DNA of 64,000 nt, taken from Antarcticibacterium flavum (GTDB taxonomy: Bacteria; Bacteroidota; Bacteroidia; Flavobacteriales; Flavobacteriaceae). Positions 55,890-63,822 of the stretch are shown in pieces. The DNA lies in the NCBI RefSeq assembly GCF_006159205.1, contig NZ_CP040812.1:1302001-1366000 (forward strand), written 5' to 3'. The position numbers and the translations under genes are program-made. The notes beneath the pieces were generated by a model that saw only the letters and a program-made list of their open reading frames with translations, ran no database searches and was not told where the DNA came from. The first letter of the stretch is position 1. Each line of letters begins with the position of its first letter.

Positions 55890-56874
55890 AGGTTAGGGCA
55901 AAGTCGAACATATCTTCTTCAAGGAATTTCCTGTACTGCTCTTCAGAAAAACGGCTAAACCTTCCACTTTCTTTGAACTTTTGTAATTCTGCAAATTGCG
56001 GGAGCCCCTTATAGTCACGAATATAGGTGTAATAACCCCTGTTTTTCAGAAATGCAGTAGCGCTACCTGTATGGTTTTCCGGTTTGTATTTAAAGGAGAC
56101 AATTACCTCGTTCCCTACCTCGGGCTGGATCAAATATTGTTGATCTGCCTTCCGCAGTAATTCCGTTACGTCCTCGCCCTTCTCATCTATCGCAAAGGAA
56201 GGTTCCAAAACAACCTCTGTCATTTGTATATTTTCTGAAAAATCCATTCCCGCCCGGTCAATTTCCCAGAATATAAAGCCGGTCTCCAGTTTTAAAACCA
56301 CCTTCTCCTCCTTGAAATTCCCCAGATCTATAGGCACAACAAGGTCCCTAAATGCAAGGGGCCCAATTGTAGGTATCTGCTCCACAAGCTTCCACTCTCC
56401 CCCGGTCCTTAAATAAACTGAAAGCGGAATATTTTGATCTTTACTCCATTGGGTAGATTCTTCTCCCGCGGTCTTTAATTGTTTCTTCTGGAAGGTGTTA
56501 TAATATACCCCAAACTGCTCATTGAATTTTCCGAAGGTATAATCCAGCCAATATGAGTTTTTAGCGGTAAGAAAAAGTTTTGCCTGTTTTGCTTCGGAAG
56601 GTTTCGCGAATTCGAGAGTTATACTTCTGGAACCATTTGCAGTTTCAACTGAAGAATCAAACAAAAAGGATTTTCCATCCTGCTGAAGTAATTCCGGAAG
56701 CGAGGTCGAAAAACGATCTGAAATCGCCCTTTTTGGCGCCTCTATTTTCGAGAAACTGTGGGCATTACCCTTTTGGTCAAGAAGAACTTTTACATCCCCT
56801 GGATGCTCCAGCACGATCAATTGCAGAAGGTCTGTATATTGGATTTCCAATAATTCATTGGTAACCTTAATCAT
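55879..56874 (-). CDS. Lipoprotein, C-terminal part (frame broken from 56871-57557)
   Basis: 331 residues starting MIKVTNELLEIQYTDLLQLIVLEHP. The frame is open upstream of this ATG and reads GELYPGAITPNIQRDDYIPL then PQFDPSGDEY directly into it, continuing the CPFIYVKDGNEYVFRG segment of the neighbouring frame. The ATG is therefore probably not a true start. The two pieces form one gene of about 550 codons interrupted at a G-run (56961-56965). The family (Cys-Pro-Phe-Ile-Tyr ... Asp-Gly followed by beta domains) is of unknown function. Confidence 0.8.
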   Translation of the reverse strand: MIKVTNELLEIQYTDLLQLIVLEHPGDVKVLLDQKGNAHSFSKIEAPKRAISDRFSTSLPELLQQDGKSFLFDSSVETANGSRSITLEFAKPSEAKQAKLFLTAKNSYWLDYTFGKFNEQFGVYYNTFQKKQLKTAGEESTQWSKDQNIPLSVYLRTGGEWKLVEQIPTIGPLAFRDLVVPIDLGNFKEEKVVLKLETGFIFWEIDRAGMDFSENIQMTEVVLEPSFAIDEKGEDVTELLRKADQQYLIQPEVGNEVIVSFKYKPENHTGSATAFLKNRGYYTYIRDYKGLPQFAELQKFKESGRFSRFSEEQYRKFLEEDMFDFALTYAN

Positions 56875-57557
56875 ATACTCATCGCCCGAGGGGTCAAATT
56901 GAGGAAGTGGGATATAATCATCCCGCTGGATATTGGGAGTAATAGCACCCGGATATAACTCCCCCGGAAGACATATTCATTACCATCCTTTACATAAATA
57001 AACGGACAGGAACTTTTAGTAAGTGCCACTACAACTATTGCAACCGCAAAAACTGCCACGGCAGATCCTGCTGCATTAACTATGGACCGGCCTGCATTGG
57101 GTTTATTCACAGAGATTGAATCGAACATGGAAAAAGGGATGCTTACCTCTTCTCCCACCCTGAAATTCAGGTTCTCACTGGTATAAAAATGCACTTCATT
57201 TAAAGGGTTCTCCTTCGTGGGCCTGTATCTATAGGATTTTCTATTCACGGGCCTTTCAAATTTATGATCAGCACCTATGTTGGCAAGCACACCTTTTAAT
57301 TCCTTTTTGTCATCATCCACCGTCACCTTATTGAGATGCACCATTTGACTTCCGGAATGAAGGATCACATACCTGTCCTCGGGTTCAAGTTTTTCAATTT
57401 GAGGGCCCGGCGGCTCCTGCAGCTCACTTTTATTCACCTTATAATAAGAACAGCCACAAAACCCCAGGAATAACACCAGGAGAATGATTGACTGAGACCG
57501 ACGCCTATTAAAATCAAGAGATCGCAAAACCTGAAAGATAAACCCGGGTGTTTTCAT
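56871..57557 (-). CDS. Lipoprotein, N-terminal part (frame broken)
   Basis: 228 residues as read: hydrophobic segment IILLVLFLGFCGCSYYKVN with a lipobox at Cys36, an envelope domain, a Gly/Ala/Val membrane-like stretch (GSAVAVFAVAIVVVALT), then SCPFIYVKDGNEYVFRG. After RG the frame gives 29 unrelated residues. Adding one G to the G5 run at 56961-56965 restores GELYPG and joins the frame at 55879-56874. Start may lie downstream of residue 1, as the signal peptide begins unusually late. Confidence 0.78.
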   Translation of the reverse strand: MKTPGFIFQVLRSLDFNRRRSQSIILLVLFLGFCGCSYYKVNKSELQEPPGPQIEKLEPEDRYVILHSGSQMVHLNKVTVDDDKKELKGVLANIGADHKFERPVNRKSYRYRPTKENPLNEVHFYTSENLNFRVGEEVSIPFSMFDSISVNKPNAGRSIVNAAGSAVAVFAVAIVVVALTKSSCPFIYVKDGNEYVFRGSYIRVLLLPISSGMIISHFLNLTPRAMSI

Positions 57558-57877
57558 CGTATATAGAATAAAAAGTTAGCTGTGGAATGAAAATCTATCT
57601 AATCACCGGGGGATGAATCGATTATGGGGTGGGGTTGGGGGATGTTGATTCTAATTTAGTGAAAAAAGAGATTCAGAGGTAAAATATTTTTAGGAACTAA
57701 TCCGGTTAATTTTTAGTTATAAAATCGAAAGTTGTCAGTTGTCGGTTATCTTTTGTCGGTTGAAAAAAAGTGGAGAGGAAAGAGATCCTTAGTCCCGAGA
57801 TAGTAATATTCCGAATTGGAATTTGGAATTTGGTGCTTGGAGCTTAAAAATCAATCTCGCTTTCAGAAACAAGTCCA
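57558..57877. repeat. Non-coding gap with dispersed repeat
   Basis: From about 57728, GTTGTCAGTTGTCGGTT and GTGGAGAGGAAAGAGATCC lead into CTTAGTCCCGAGATAGTAAT and GGAATTTGGAATTTGGT. This duplicates the end of the tandem array at 53574-53655. No gene is seen. Confidence 0.65.
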
Positions 57878-57889
57878 GACTCCAGATTC

Positions 57890-59303
57890 ACTGGCGTCCG
57901 GTAAAAATAGTATTTCCTGATTTAATCTTTATAAGCCTTGATTCTACCTCACTTCGATTTTTATTTTCAATCTATGGGGGTCCTATGTCAAAAAGGTTAG
58001 GGGCAAGCTGTATATTTTTAGGATAAATGTTAGGATCTGCTGATTTTAAAAGTAAGTCTGTAACTCTCACATAATTCATTAAATGAAGTCTAAATAGCCC
58101 GCAAATCACCGAATAAGATAATCTACAACGTCGCGACCCTTTTCGAGCTATTTGGACCAGTAAATCTGCTATAAGTGCACACCAGATTTGAATACGTATT
58201 GCATTCTCATTATCGCCAATAAAGCTGGTGATCTTGAGGTTTTGCTTGAGTCTTTTAAATAAAAGTTCAATTTGCCATCGCTGCTTGTATATTTCTGCAA
58301 TAGTGCAGGCAGCCAGCTGCATATCATTGGTAATAAATTCAATTTCCCGTTGCTCTTTGTTATCATAAAACTTTATAATGCGGCATTTTACTTTTTGTTT
58401 TTGTTGGCTATGCCCTAATTCTGCTCTACAGTCTCCCAATATGCCATATTGCTCATCCTCCTTAGTTAAGAGGTTATAATTCCCCCAAGTTACTTTGCAT
58501 CTTTTGTGCAGTCGGCTTACAAAACTGACATCGTTTTTACTCCAATGAATAAATAAACCAAAATTTAAGTATGCCTTATCAAAAACTACAATAGTCTGTG
58601 CAGGAAGTTTTTTAAATCGGGGCATAAAATTTTTATCATTTTCCGCTGCCTTAGTAATCATTATTAAGGAAGGAACCTGTTCTTTTAGCCACATTCCTGT
58701 ATGTATTTTGACACCTCCTTTACGCCTCCCATTGGCCATAGCGTTACCACAGGCCTTCATTATATTCTTGAATAACGTAACAGTGGTAGAGTCAACCAAA
58801 AACAGCCTGGAGAGCCATTTTTCATTTTTAGGTATATTGCTGTCCGAGAAAAAACGATAGTGCTGCTTATATATGCTTATAAAGGTTTTTTCAAACAACT
58901 CAGAACACCGGCGCATATTAGCATCACTCACGGTGCTTCTGCATGGCATAGAACTCATTCCTAAATGTTTTAAACTTTGATTATGTGCTGCTAAACCAGA
59001 GCATAACTCACGTAGTCCGCCAACATTCTCAATAACCGCAAACAACATACAGACCAGGTGATCCCAGGATGTAAATCGTTTGGTATAGCGATCTGTACCT
59101 AATTGGCCAACTAAACGGTTAAAATTGCTTCGGGGAATAAAAGATAACAGCTGTCCGAGAACTGGCATTCCAGAATTTCTTGTAATTTTGTCCATAATGT
59201 CCGCTTTAAGTGGAACCTTTAAAGGGAGTCTGTGGTCGAAAACGAGGACTCCCTTTTTCCATGGTATTAAGGTAGGATTTAATTTGGTTTACCGGACGCC
59301 AGT
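57890..59303 (-). mobile_element. Complete IS4-family insertion sequence, 1414 bp
   Basis: Terminal inverted repeats ACTGGCGTCCGGTAAA at both ends (57890-57905 and, inverted, 59288-59303). It is flanked by a perfect 12-bp direct duplication GACTCCAGATTC (57878-57889 and 59304-59315). It has a single transposase gene on the minus strand. The target lies in a dispersed intergenic repeat rich in CCAGACTCCAGATTC. Intact ends and identical duplications suggest recent insertion. Confidence 0.93.
57972..59195 (-). CDS. IS4-family transposase (DDE)
   Basis: 407 residues: an N-terminal DUF4372-like DNA-binding part (QLGTDRYTKRFTSWDHLVCM), then the DDE catalytic core with Asp in LVDSTTVTLF, Asp in VVFDKAYLNF and the YREK-like signature YKQRWQIELLFKRLKQNLK carrying the Glu. 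Full-length with intact ends around it, so probably active. Confidence 0.95.
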   Translation of the reverse strand: MDKITRNSGMPVLGQLLSFIPRSNFNRLVGQLGTDRYTKRFTSWDHLVCMLFAVIENVGGLRELCSGLAAHNQSLKHLGMSSMPCRSTVSDANMRRCSELFEKTFISIYKQHYRFFSDSNIPKNEKWLSRLFLVDSTTVTLFKNIMKACGNAMANGRRKGGVKIHTGMWLKEQVPSLIMITKAAENDKNFMPRFKKLPAQTIVVFDKAYLNFGLFIHWSKNDVSFVSRLHKRCKVTWGNYNLLTKEDEQYGILGDCRAELGHSQQKQKVKCRIIKFYDNKEQREIEFITNDMQLAACTIAEIYKQRWQIELLFKRLKQNLKITSFIGDNENAIRIQIWCALIADLLVQIARKGSRRCRLSYSVICGLFRLHLMNYVRVTDLLLKSADPNIYPKNIQLAPNLFDIGPP

Positions 59304-59464
59304 GACTCCAGATTCTAGACTCCAGACTCTTCTTAAAAACTTTTAACCCATAACTCATAACCGTTTCTCTATTCTCTTCTCTCTATTCTTTTTTCTTGTT
59401 TCTTGATTCTTGGTTCTTTTTAAGTAGGAAATCCTTAACTTTATTAGATAACTGAAATCTCCCA

Positions 59465-60307
59465 ATGTTACCCACACTCTCGTTCCTTCCCATCGTGCTG
59501 CTCATTGCCCTTTGTTTGCTGCGCAATGTGAAGGAGGGGGTATTTATAACGTTCGGGGTTACCTCGCTGCTGTTCTTTTATTGGGGAACCGGGTTTTCTG
59601 AATTTGCCGGTTCGCTGGTAGTGTCTGCCTTTACTACCCTCAACATCCTGATGATCGTTTTCGGGGCGGCTTTTCTTTTCAATATCATAGAATCTAATGG
59701 GCTTATTAGCAAAATAAGCACTTCGGTAGCCCAACTGCATCCTTCGAACGAAATTAGGTTCTTTCTTTTGGCGATTGGGCTTACGGCTTTTTTTGAGGGG
59801 GTTGCAGGATTTGGAACGCCGGGGGCTATAGTTCCGTTGCTGCTTATTGCGCTGGGATATAATGCCGTGCTGGCTGTGGCGGTGGTACTGCTGTTCAATG
59901 GTCTGTTCGCGATTTTTGGGGCGGTGGGAACGCCTTTGACCATAGGTATGCAGGTGCCGTTGCAACTGGGTGACAAACTCATATTTGAGATCGGGATCAT
60001 CTCAACCCTTGCTTCGGTTTTTGTGGTTTTTCTATGGCAATTTTATGTGTTCAGAATTTTTAAGACCTACGGAAATATTCTGGAGAAAAAGAAACTTATC
60101 ATCCTGCTATACATCCTGTTCATCATCCCCTTTTGTCTGCTGGCTTTCGTCATACCCGAACTGGCCACGGTTCTCGCTGCTTTGTGCATGTTGATGCTTT
60201 CGGTTTTGTTGCTGAAGAAAAAGGAAACCCGGATAAACTTCAGGCCTTGGCTGCCTTATTTGCTCCTCGCCCTGCTGTTGCTTCTCCCCGCCTCTTTATG
60301 CCGTTAA
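59465..60307 (+). CDS. L-lactate permease (LctP), N-terminal part, frame broken
   Basis: 280 residues as read. LctP/LldP family multi-helix permease: FFEGVAGFGTPGAIVPLLLI and FGAVGTPLTIGM are family marks. After LLLALLLLLP the frame ends in ASLCR. One extra C in the C4 run at 60286-60289 would read LLPRLFMPLNRWIGWDI and join the next frame, giving one permease of about 482 residues, a little short for the family. Lactate uptake would fit the D-LDH-like gene 6 kb away, though that link is weak. Confidence 0.82.
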   Translation: MLPTLSFLPIVLLIALCLLRNVKEGVFITFGVTSLLFFYWGTGFSEFAGSLVVSAFTTLNILMIVFGAAFLFNIIESNGLISKISTSVAQLHPSNEIRFFLLAIGLTAFFEGVAGFGTPGAIVPLLLIALGYNAVLAVAVVLLFNGLFAIFGAVGTPLTIGMQVPLQLGDKLIFEIGIISTLASVFVVFLWQFYVFRIFKTYGNILEKKKLIILLYILFIIPFCLLAFVIPELATVLAALCMLMLSVLLLKKKETRINFRPWLPYLLLALLLLLPASLCR

Positions 60308-60912
60308 ACCGATGGATTGGCTGGGACATCACTTTTGCCGATATGTTTGACACAGGAATAAGCGCGATCTTCAGGCCCCTACAAACGCCTTTTGTCCCAT
60401 TCCTGATCATAGGCCTGGGAGTAGCTTTTTGGAGTAAAAATTATGATCTTGGCCTAAAGGTTCCTTTGAAGAAATCTGCCAGGGTTTTGGTGGTGCTATT
60501 TCCTTCTATTGCCATAGCCCAGCTTATGATACATTCCGGAGGAGAAAATCATTCTATGGTGGCCTATATTGCTGAAGCCTTGTCAGGAACCGGCGACGCG
60601 TATCCGCTCATTGCACCTTTTTTGGGAATTACCGGAACCTTCATCACCGGCAGCACCACAATTTCAAATATTGTATTTGCTCCCTCGCAACTGGAAACCG
60701 CCAATGTCCTGAACCTTCCCGAAGGAATTATCCTGGCACTCCAACACGCAGGTGCGTCCCTGGGAAATGCGGTGTCCCTTTTCAACATTATAGCGGCAGC
60801 AGCGATTGCAAATCTGACGAATTACAAGGAGGTGTTGAAGATTACCCTGGTTCCGGTGGTGTTAGGTGGGGTGGTCCTGGGGGTGATTGGGTGGGTGTTG
60901 ATTATGATGTGA
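60298..60912 (+). CDS. L-lactate permease (LctP), C-terminal part, frame broken
   Basis: 204 residues from ATG at 60298, or the continuation of the upstream frame. Contains the second-half marks of LctP: HSGGENHSMV, FLGITGTFITGSTTISNIVF and LQHAGASLGNAVSLFNIIAAAA. It has no ribosome site of its own that I can see, so it is best read as the 3' part of one gene. Confidence 0.82.
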   Translation: MPLNRWIGWDITFADMFDTGISAIFRPLQTPFVPFLIIGLGVAFWSKNYDLGLKVPLKKSARVLVVLFPSIAIAQLMIHSGGENHSMVAYIAEALSGTGDAYPLIAPFLGITGTFITGSTTISNIVFAPSQLETANVLNLPEGIILALQHAGASLGNAVSLFNIIAAAAIANLTNYKEVLKITLVPVVLGGVVLGVIGWVLIMM

Positions 60913-60946
60913 TTTTTCAGGAACGTGGGATCCTGTTCCCGGTAAC

Positions 60947-60974
60947 GTATGGACGTTGCATGCAACGTCCGTAC
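60947..60974. repeat. 28-bp REP-like palindrome
   Basis: GTATGGACGTTGCA/TGCAACGTCCGTAC, one mismatch. Same outer arms (GTAnGGACG/CGTCCnTAC) and same length as the palindromes inside the RAYT genes. A half site AAACGTCCGTATAATCC follows at 60981. The gap to 61231 also holds two similar GC-rich segments (ACCGCCCCCACTATTATC, CCCCGCCCCCACCAGG) and no gene. Confidence 0.75.
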
Positions 60975-61231
60975 AATTGGAAACGTCCGTATAATCCTTA
61001 TTTTCCGCACAATCGTTATCGTCTGTACCATCCGGAATCGCCCTGAAAATTCACAGCCGTCCCTATTTTTGTCACCGCCCCCACTATTATCCGCAACGTG
61101 ATCATCGCGGCCGTCCCGAATTTTGTCCCCGCCCCCACCAGGAGAATTATCATTGTTATCAATAAATAATATGCGGTGAAAGAGGTTACACATCATTCCA
61201 AAATTCTCTAATTTCTATCTTTCCACCCCTT

Positions 61232-61834
61232 TTAGAAAAAAACATCCTCCTTCCACTTGGAAGGATTGTTCTTAATGTAATTTGATATCCGCTGAAAAGA
61301 TTCATCGTTTCTGATGATGTGGTCATGAAACCGGGATTGCCATGCGAATTCAGGATTTATTTTGCGGGTTTCAAAAGATGTTCGCCCTTTATACCAACGG
61401 ATGATTTTTGACAAATTATCGTGCAACATTGGATTATAATTGCCTGTTATTCCTCCATTGGGTTTGTCCGCGTCGGTTTTTATGTGTTTCATTGGTTTTG
61501 GTGGTAGGGACGCGATTAATCGCGTCCCTACGTTGCGTTCATCATTGCCTTTAATATTCGGTTTATCGATAATCACAATGCCGTGTACATGATTGGGCAT
61601 AATAACGTGATTTCCCAATTTCGCGAATGGAAAATATTCTGGAATCGCCAACCAACATTCATTTGCGATTTGACCAACATCATTCATGATCATTTCGCCG
61701 TTTTTTATTTCCCAAAAATAACAATCCCTGTCTTTTGTGCAGATTGTAATAAAATAGGCAGCATTGCTGGCGTAATCCCAATTTGGCAATCGGGAAGATT
61801 CATTGCGGTATTTGTTTCTAAATTTTGAAGACAT
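61232..61834 (-). CDS. RAYT-type Y1 transposase, intact, with embedded palindrome
   Basis: 200 residues: start MSSKFRNKYRNESSRLPNWDY, YFITICTKDRDCYFWEI, HUH motif MPNHVHGIVII, catalytic Tyr in RISNYIKNNPSKW, end WKEDVFF. A perfect 28-bp palindrome at 61504-61531 encodes the loop NVGTRLIASLP between the HUH and Tyr motifs. Close relative of the decayed copy at 63094-63731. Single-copy RAYTs of this sort are domesticated or REP-mobilising in other bacteria; the role here is inferred. Confidence 0.9.
   Translation of the reverse strand: MSSKFRNKYRNESSRLPNWDYASNAAYFITICTKDRDCYFWEIKNGEMIMNDVGQIANECWLAIPEYFPFAKLGNHVIMPNHVHGIVIIDKPNIKGNDERNVGTRLIASLPPKPMKHIKTDADKPNGGITGNYNPMLHDNLSKIIRWYKGRTSFETRKINPEFAWQSRFHDHIIRNDESFQRISNYIKNNPSKWKEDVFF
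61504..61531. repeat. Perfect 28-bp palindrome inside the RAYT gene
   Basis: GTAGGGACG-CGATTAATCG-CGTCCCTAC, perfectly self-complementary. Identical copy at 63405-63432 in the decayed RAYT; related palindromes at 60947 and 30411. Confidence 0.85.
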
Positions 61835-61966
61835 TCTGGTGAACCCGAATTATATCTGATAAAAAAATCCCGCTGCCGCCGGATCTATAATAATATACAA
61901 TTTATTTTTCAGTTCAACTTCCTGGAGTTTTTTACTTAAAGAGTATCAGAATTTAATTGGGAATGA

Positions 61967-62092
61967 ATGTTGTCCAGGGAAAGAGTCTAGATCACTGTCG
62001 ATCCCGGAATCTAGAAGCTAGACTAAAACCTTAGAAGCTGGAAATAAGTCAATTAACCTCTGCTACCAAACCTTATTAATCGAACACCAATG
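61967..62092. repeat. Dispersed element C, copy 3
   Basis: Starts ATGTTGTCCAGGGAAAGAGTC, contains TCTAGAAGCTAGACTAAAAC and ends TTATTAATCGAACACCAATG, the inverted counterpart of its start. Followed to 62200 by GGAATTTGGTGCTT low-complexity repeats. No gene between 61835 and 62219. Confidence 0.65.
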
Positions 62093-62219
62093 ATTTTAAA
62101 TTTGGGGCTTGGATTTTGGAATTTGGTGCCTGGAATTTGGTGCTTGGTGCTTGGAATTTGGTGCTTGGAATTTGTGATTTGGTGCTTAATCCCGCTTTCA
62201 CAGGATAACGAATAACCAC

Positions 62220-62900
62220 CTAGCTTTCTTCTTCTTCAATTTCCTCAAGCTCCTCCTCGAGATTGTCTACCAGTGCCAGGATCTCTTCGGGAGAGAGGTA
62301 AAGGCGAACCTTCCTCTTTTTGTATTTATCTGATAAATTGGAGTGGTTGAGGATAAAATCTTTTGTAGCAAAAACATAATTGCCCATCCCGTGGTTTATC
62401 GCATAAGTATCTGCTGTACGTTCAGCTTTCCTGATAAAATTATCTGATGTGATATATCGTACTCCAAATTTCGCCAGCTCCAATGACGATCTTTCGCGGT
62501 AGTCCATAATATGTCCCAGCTCGTGGCCCAGCCAACCAATCAGGACTTCAGAAGGGATATTGTCTATTGAGAATTCCTTGTTTTCAAGAAGGAATTTACT
62601 GCTTATAAAGACATAATAGCTATGGTCTTTTTTTCCTTTGAACAGGTTCCCCATCTTTGGCTGTGCCTGCATCAAGGCTTTCTTCATCTTGTTCTTATAT
62701 CTAAACTCGATCTCTACATCTTCAAGTTCCGGATAATGTGAAAGAGCGATAGTGGCTTCCTCAAGAATATTTTCAGGAATGATTTTGTTGTTATCGTGAA
62801 CGATCTCTTTTTCGCCGATATTTTTATTTGCAGCACAGCTCCAATTCCCTGTGAGGAATGGGAAGATCAAAATAAGAATAAGAATTCTTGACCAATTCAT
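62220..62900 (-). CDS. Zinc metallopeptidase lipoprotein (HExxH)
   Basis: About 226 residues from ATG at 62900 (MNWSRILILILIF); an in-frame ATG at 62966 would add 22 residues before the signal. Lipobox-like NWSC, then a gluzincin-type active site GWLGHELGHIMDYR with a third ligand likely in ERTADTYAINHG, the M48-like EXXXD arrangement. Ends in an acidic EEELEEIEEEES tail. Substrate unknown. Confidence 0.82.
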   Translation of the reverse strand: MNWSRILILILIFPFLTGNWSCAANKNIGEKEIVHDNNKIIPENILEEATIALSHYPELEDVEIEFRYKNKMKKALMQAQPKMGNLFKGKKDHSYYVFISSKFLLENKEFSIDNIPSEVLIGWLGHELGHIMDYRERSSLELAKFGVRYITSDNFIRKAERTADTYAINHGMGNYVFATKDFILNHSNLSDKYKKRKVRLYLSPEEILALVDNLEEELEEIEEEES

Positions 62901-63093
62901 CTTCAATTTTTCTGATCCTTGATATAAATCGATTTTTATGTAGCTGAATATTTTAAAGTTCTTCATAGATAAATAGGCCGTCCGGCTGAAGTTGAGGTAT
63001 TAAAGACTTAATTTAGATCAACCCCTATGCCAGATATTTTTGAAGTCCCTCTTTTTAATTTTAATTCTTGATCTCAGCGACAAACTACAGAAT

Positions 63094-63731
63094 CTAAAAT
63101 TCCAGGCACCAAAATTCCAATTCGGTTCTAATCTTAAAAAAAACATCCTCCTTCCAATTGGAAGGATTGTTCCTAATGTTATTTGATATCCGGTGAAATG
63201 ATTCATCATTTCTGATGATGTGGTCGTGAAACCGGGGTGACCATGTAAAATCGGGATTTATTTTTCGGGTTTCAAAAGATGTTCGCCCGTTGTACCAACG
63301 GATGATTTTTGACAAAATATCGTGCAACATTGGATTATAATTGCCTGTTATTCCTCCATTGGGTTTGTCCGCGTCGGTTTTTGTGTGTTCCAATGGTTTT
63401 GGTGGTAGGGACGCGATTAATCGCGTCCCTACGTTGCGTTCATCATTGCCTGTAATATTCGGTTTGTCAATAATCACAATCCCGTGTACATGATTGGGGA
63501 TAATAACGTGATTTCCCAATTTCGCGAATGGAATATATTCAGAAATCGCCAACCAACATTCATTTGCGATTTGACCAACATCATTCAGGATCATTTCGCG
63601 GTCTGCTATTTCACCTAAATAAGGTTCCCTGTCTTTTGTGCAAATGGTAATGAAATAGGTGCATCGATACCATAATCCCAATTTGGCAATTAGACAGATA
63701 CGTTTCGGAATTTGTTTTTAAATTTAGACTT
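63094..63731 (-). pseudogene. Decayed RAYT transposase
   Basis: Close copy of the gene at 61232. The homologous N-terminus is still readable (KFKNKFRNVSV, then a TAA stop, then LPNWDYGIDA), followed by a frameshift into YFITICTKDREPYLGEI. The HUH motif is kept (IPNHVHGIVII), but the catalytic Tyr is replaced by Asn (RISNNIRNNPSNW), and the original stop is lost so the frame runs on into intergenic sequence. The 28-bp palindrome at 63405-63432 is unchanged. Three independent lesions make this a pseudogene. Confidence 0.85.
63405..63432. repeat. Perfect 28-bp palindrome inside the decayed RAYT
   Basis: Identical to the palindrome at 61504-61531 although the surrounding gene has diverged and decayed. 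Confidence 0.85.
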
Positions 63732-63822
63732 GCGAATGCATGAATTTCATTCTGGTCTAAAAAACAAGAGGAATTACCCTTGTCTATTTTAAAAAATCCT
63801 GCTCACCCATTTCGGTTTTCAC

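Noticed and set aside
59468..60000. Minus-strand frames of 140-165 codons opposite lctP.
   Set aside because: Shadows of the permease coding strand with unusual Arg/His/Gln content.
60822..61196. Minus-strand frame of 124 codons with repeated Gly/Asp-rich motifs.
   Set aside because: Overlaps the end of the lactate permease and arises from GC-rich repeats and a REP palindrome; no ribosome site or family.
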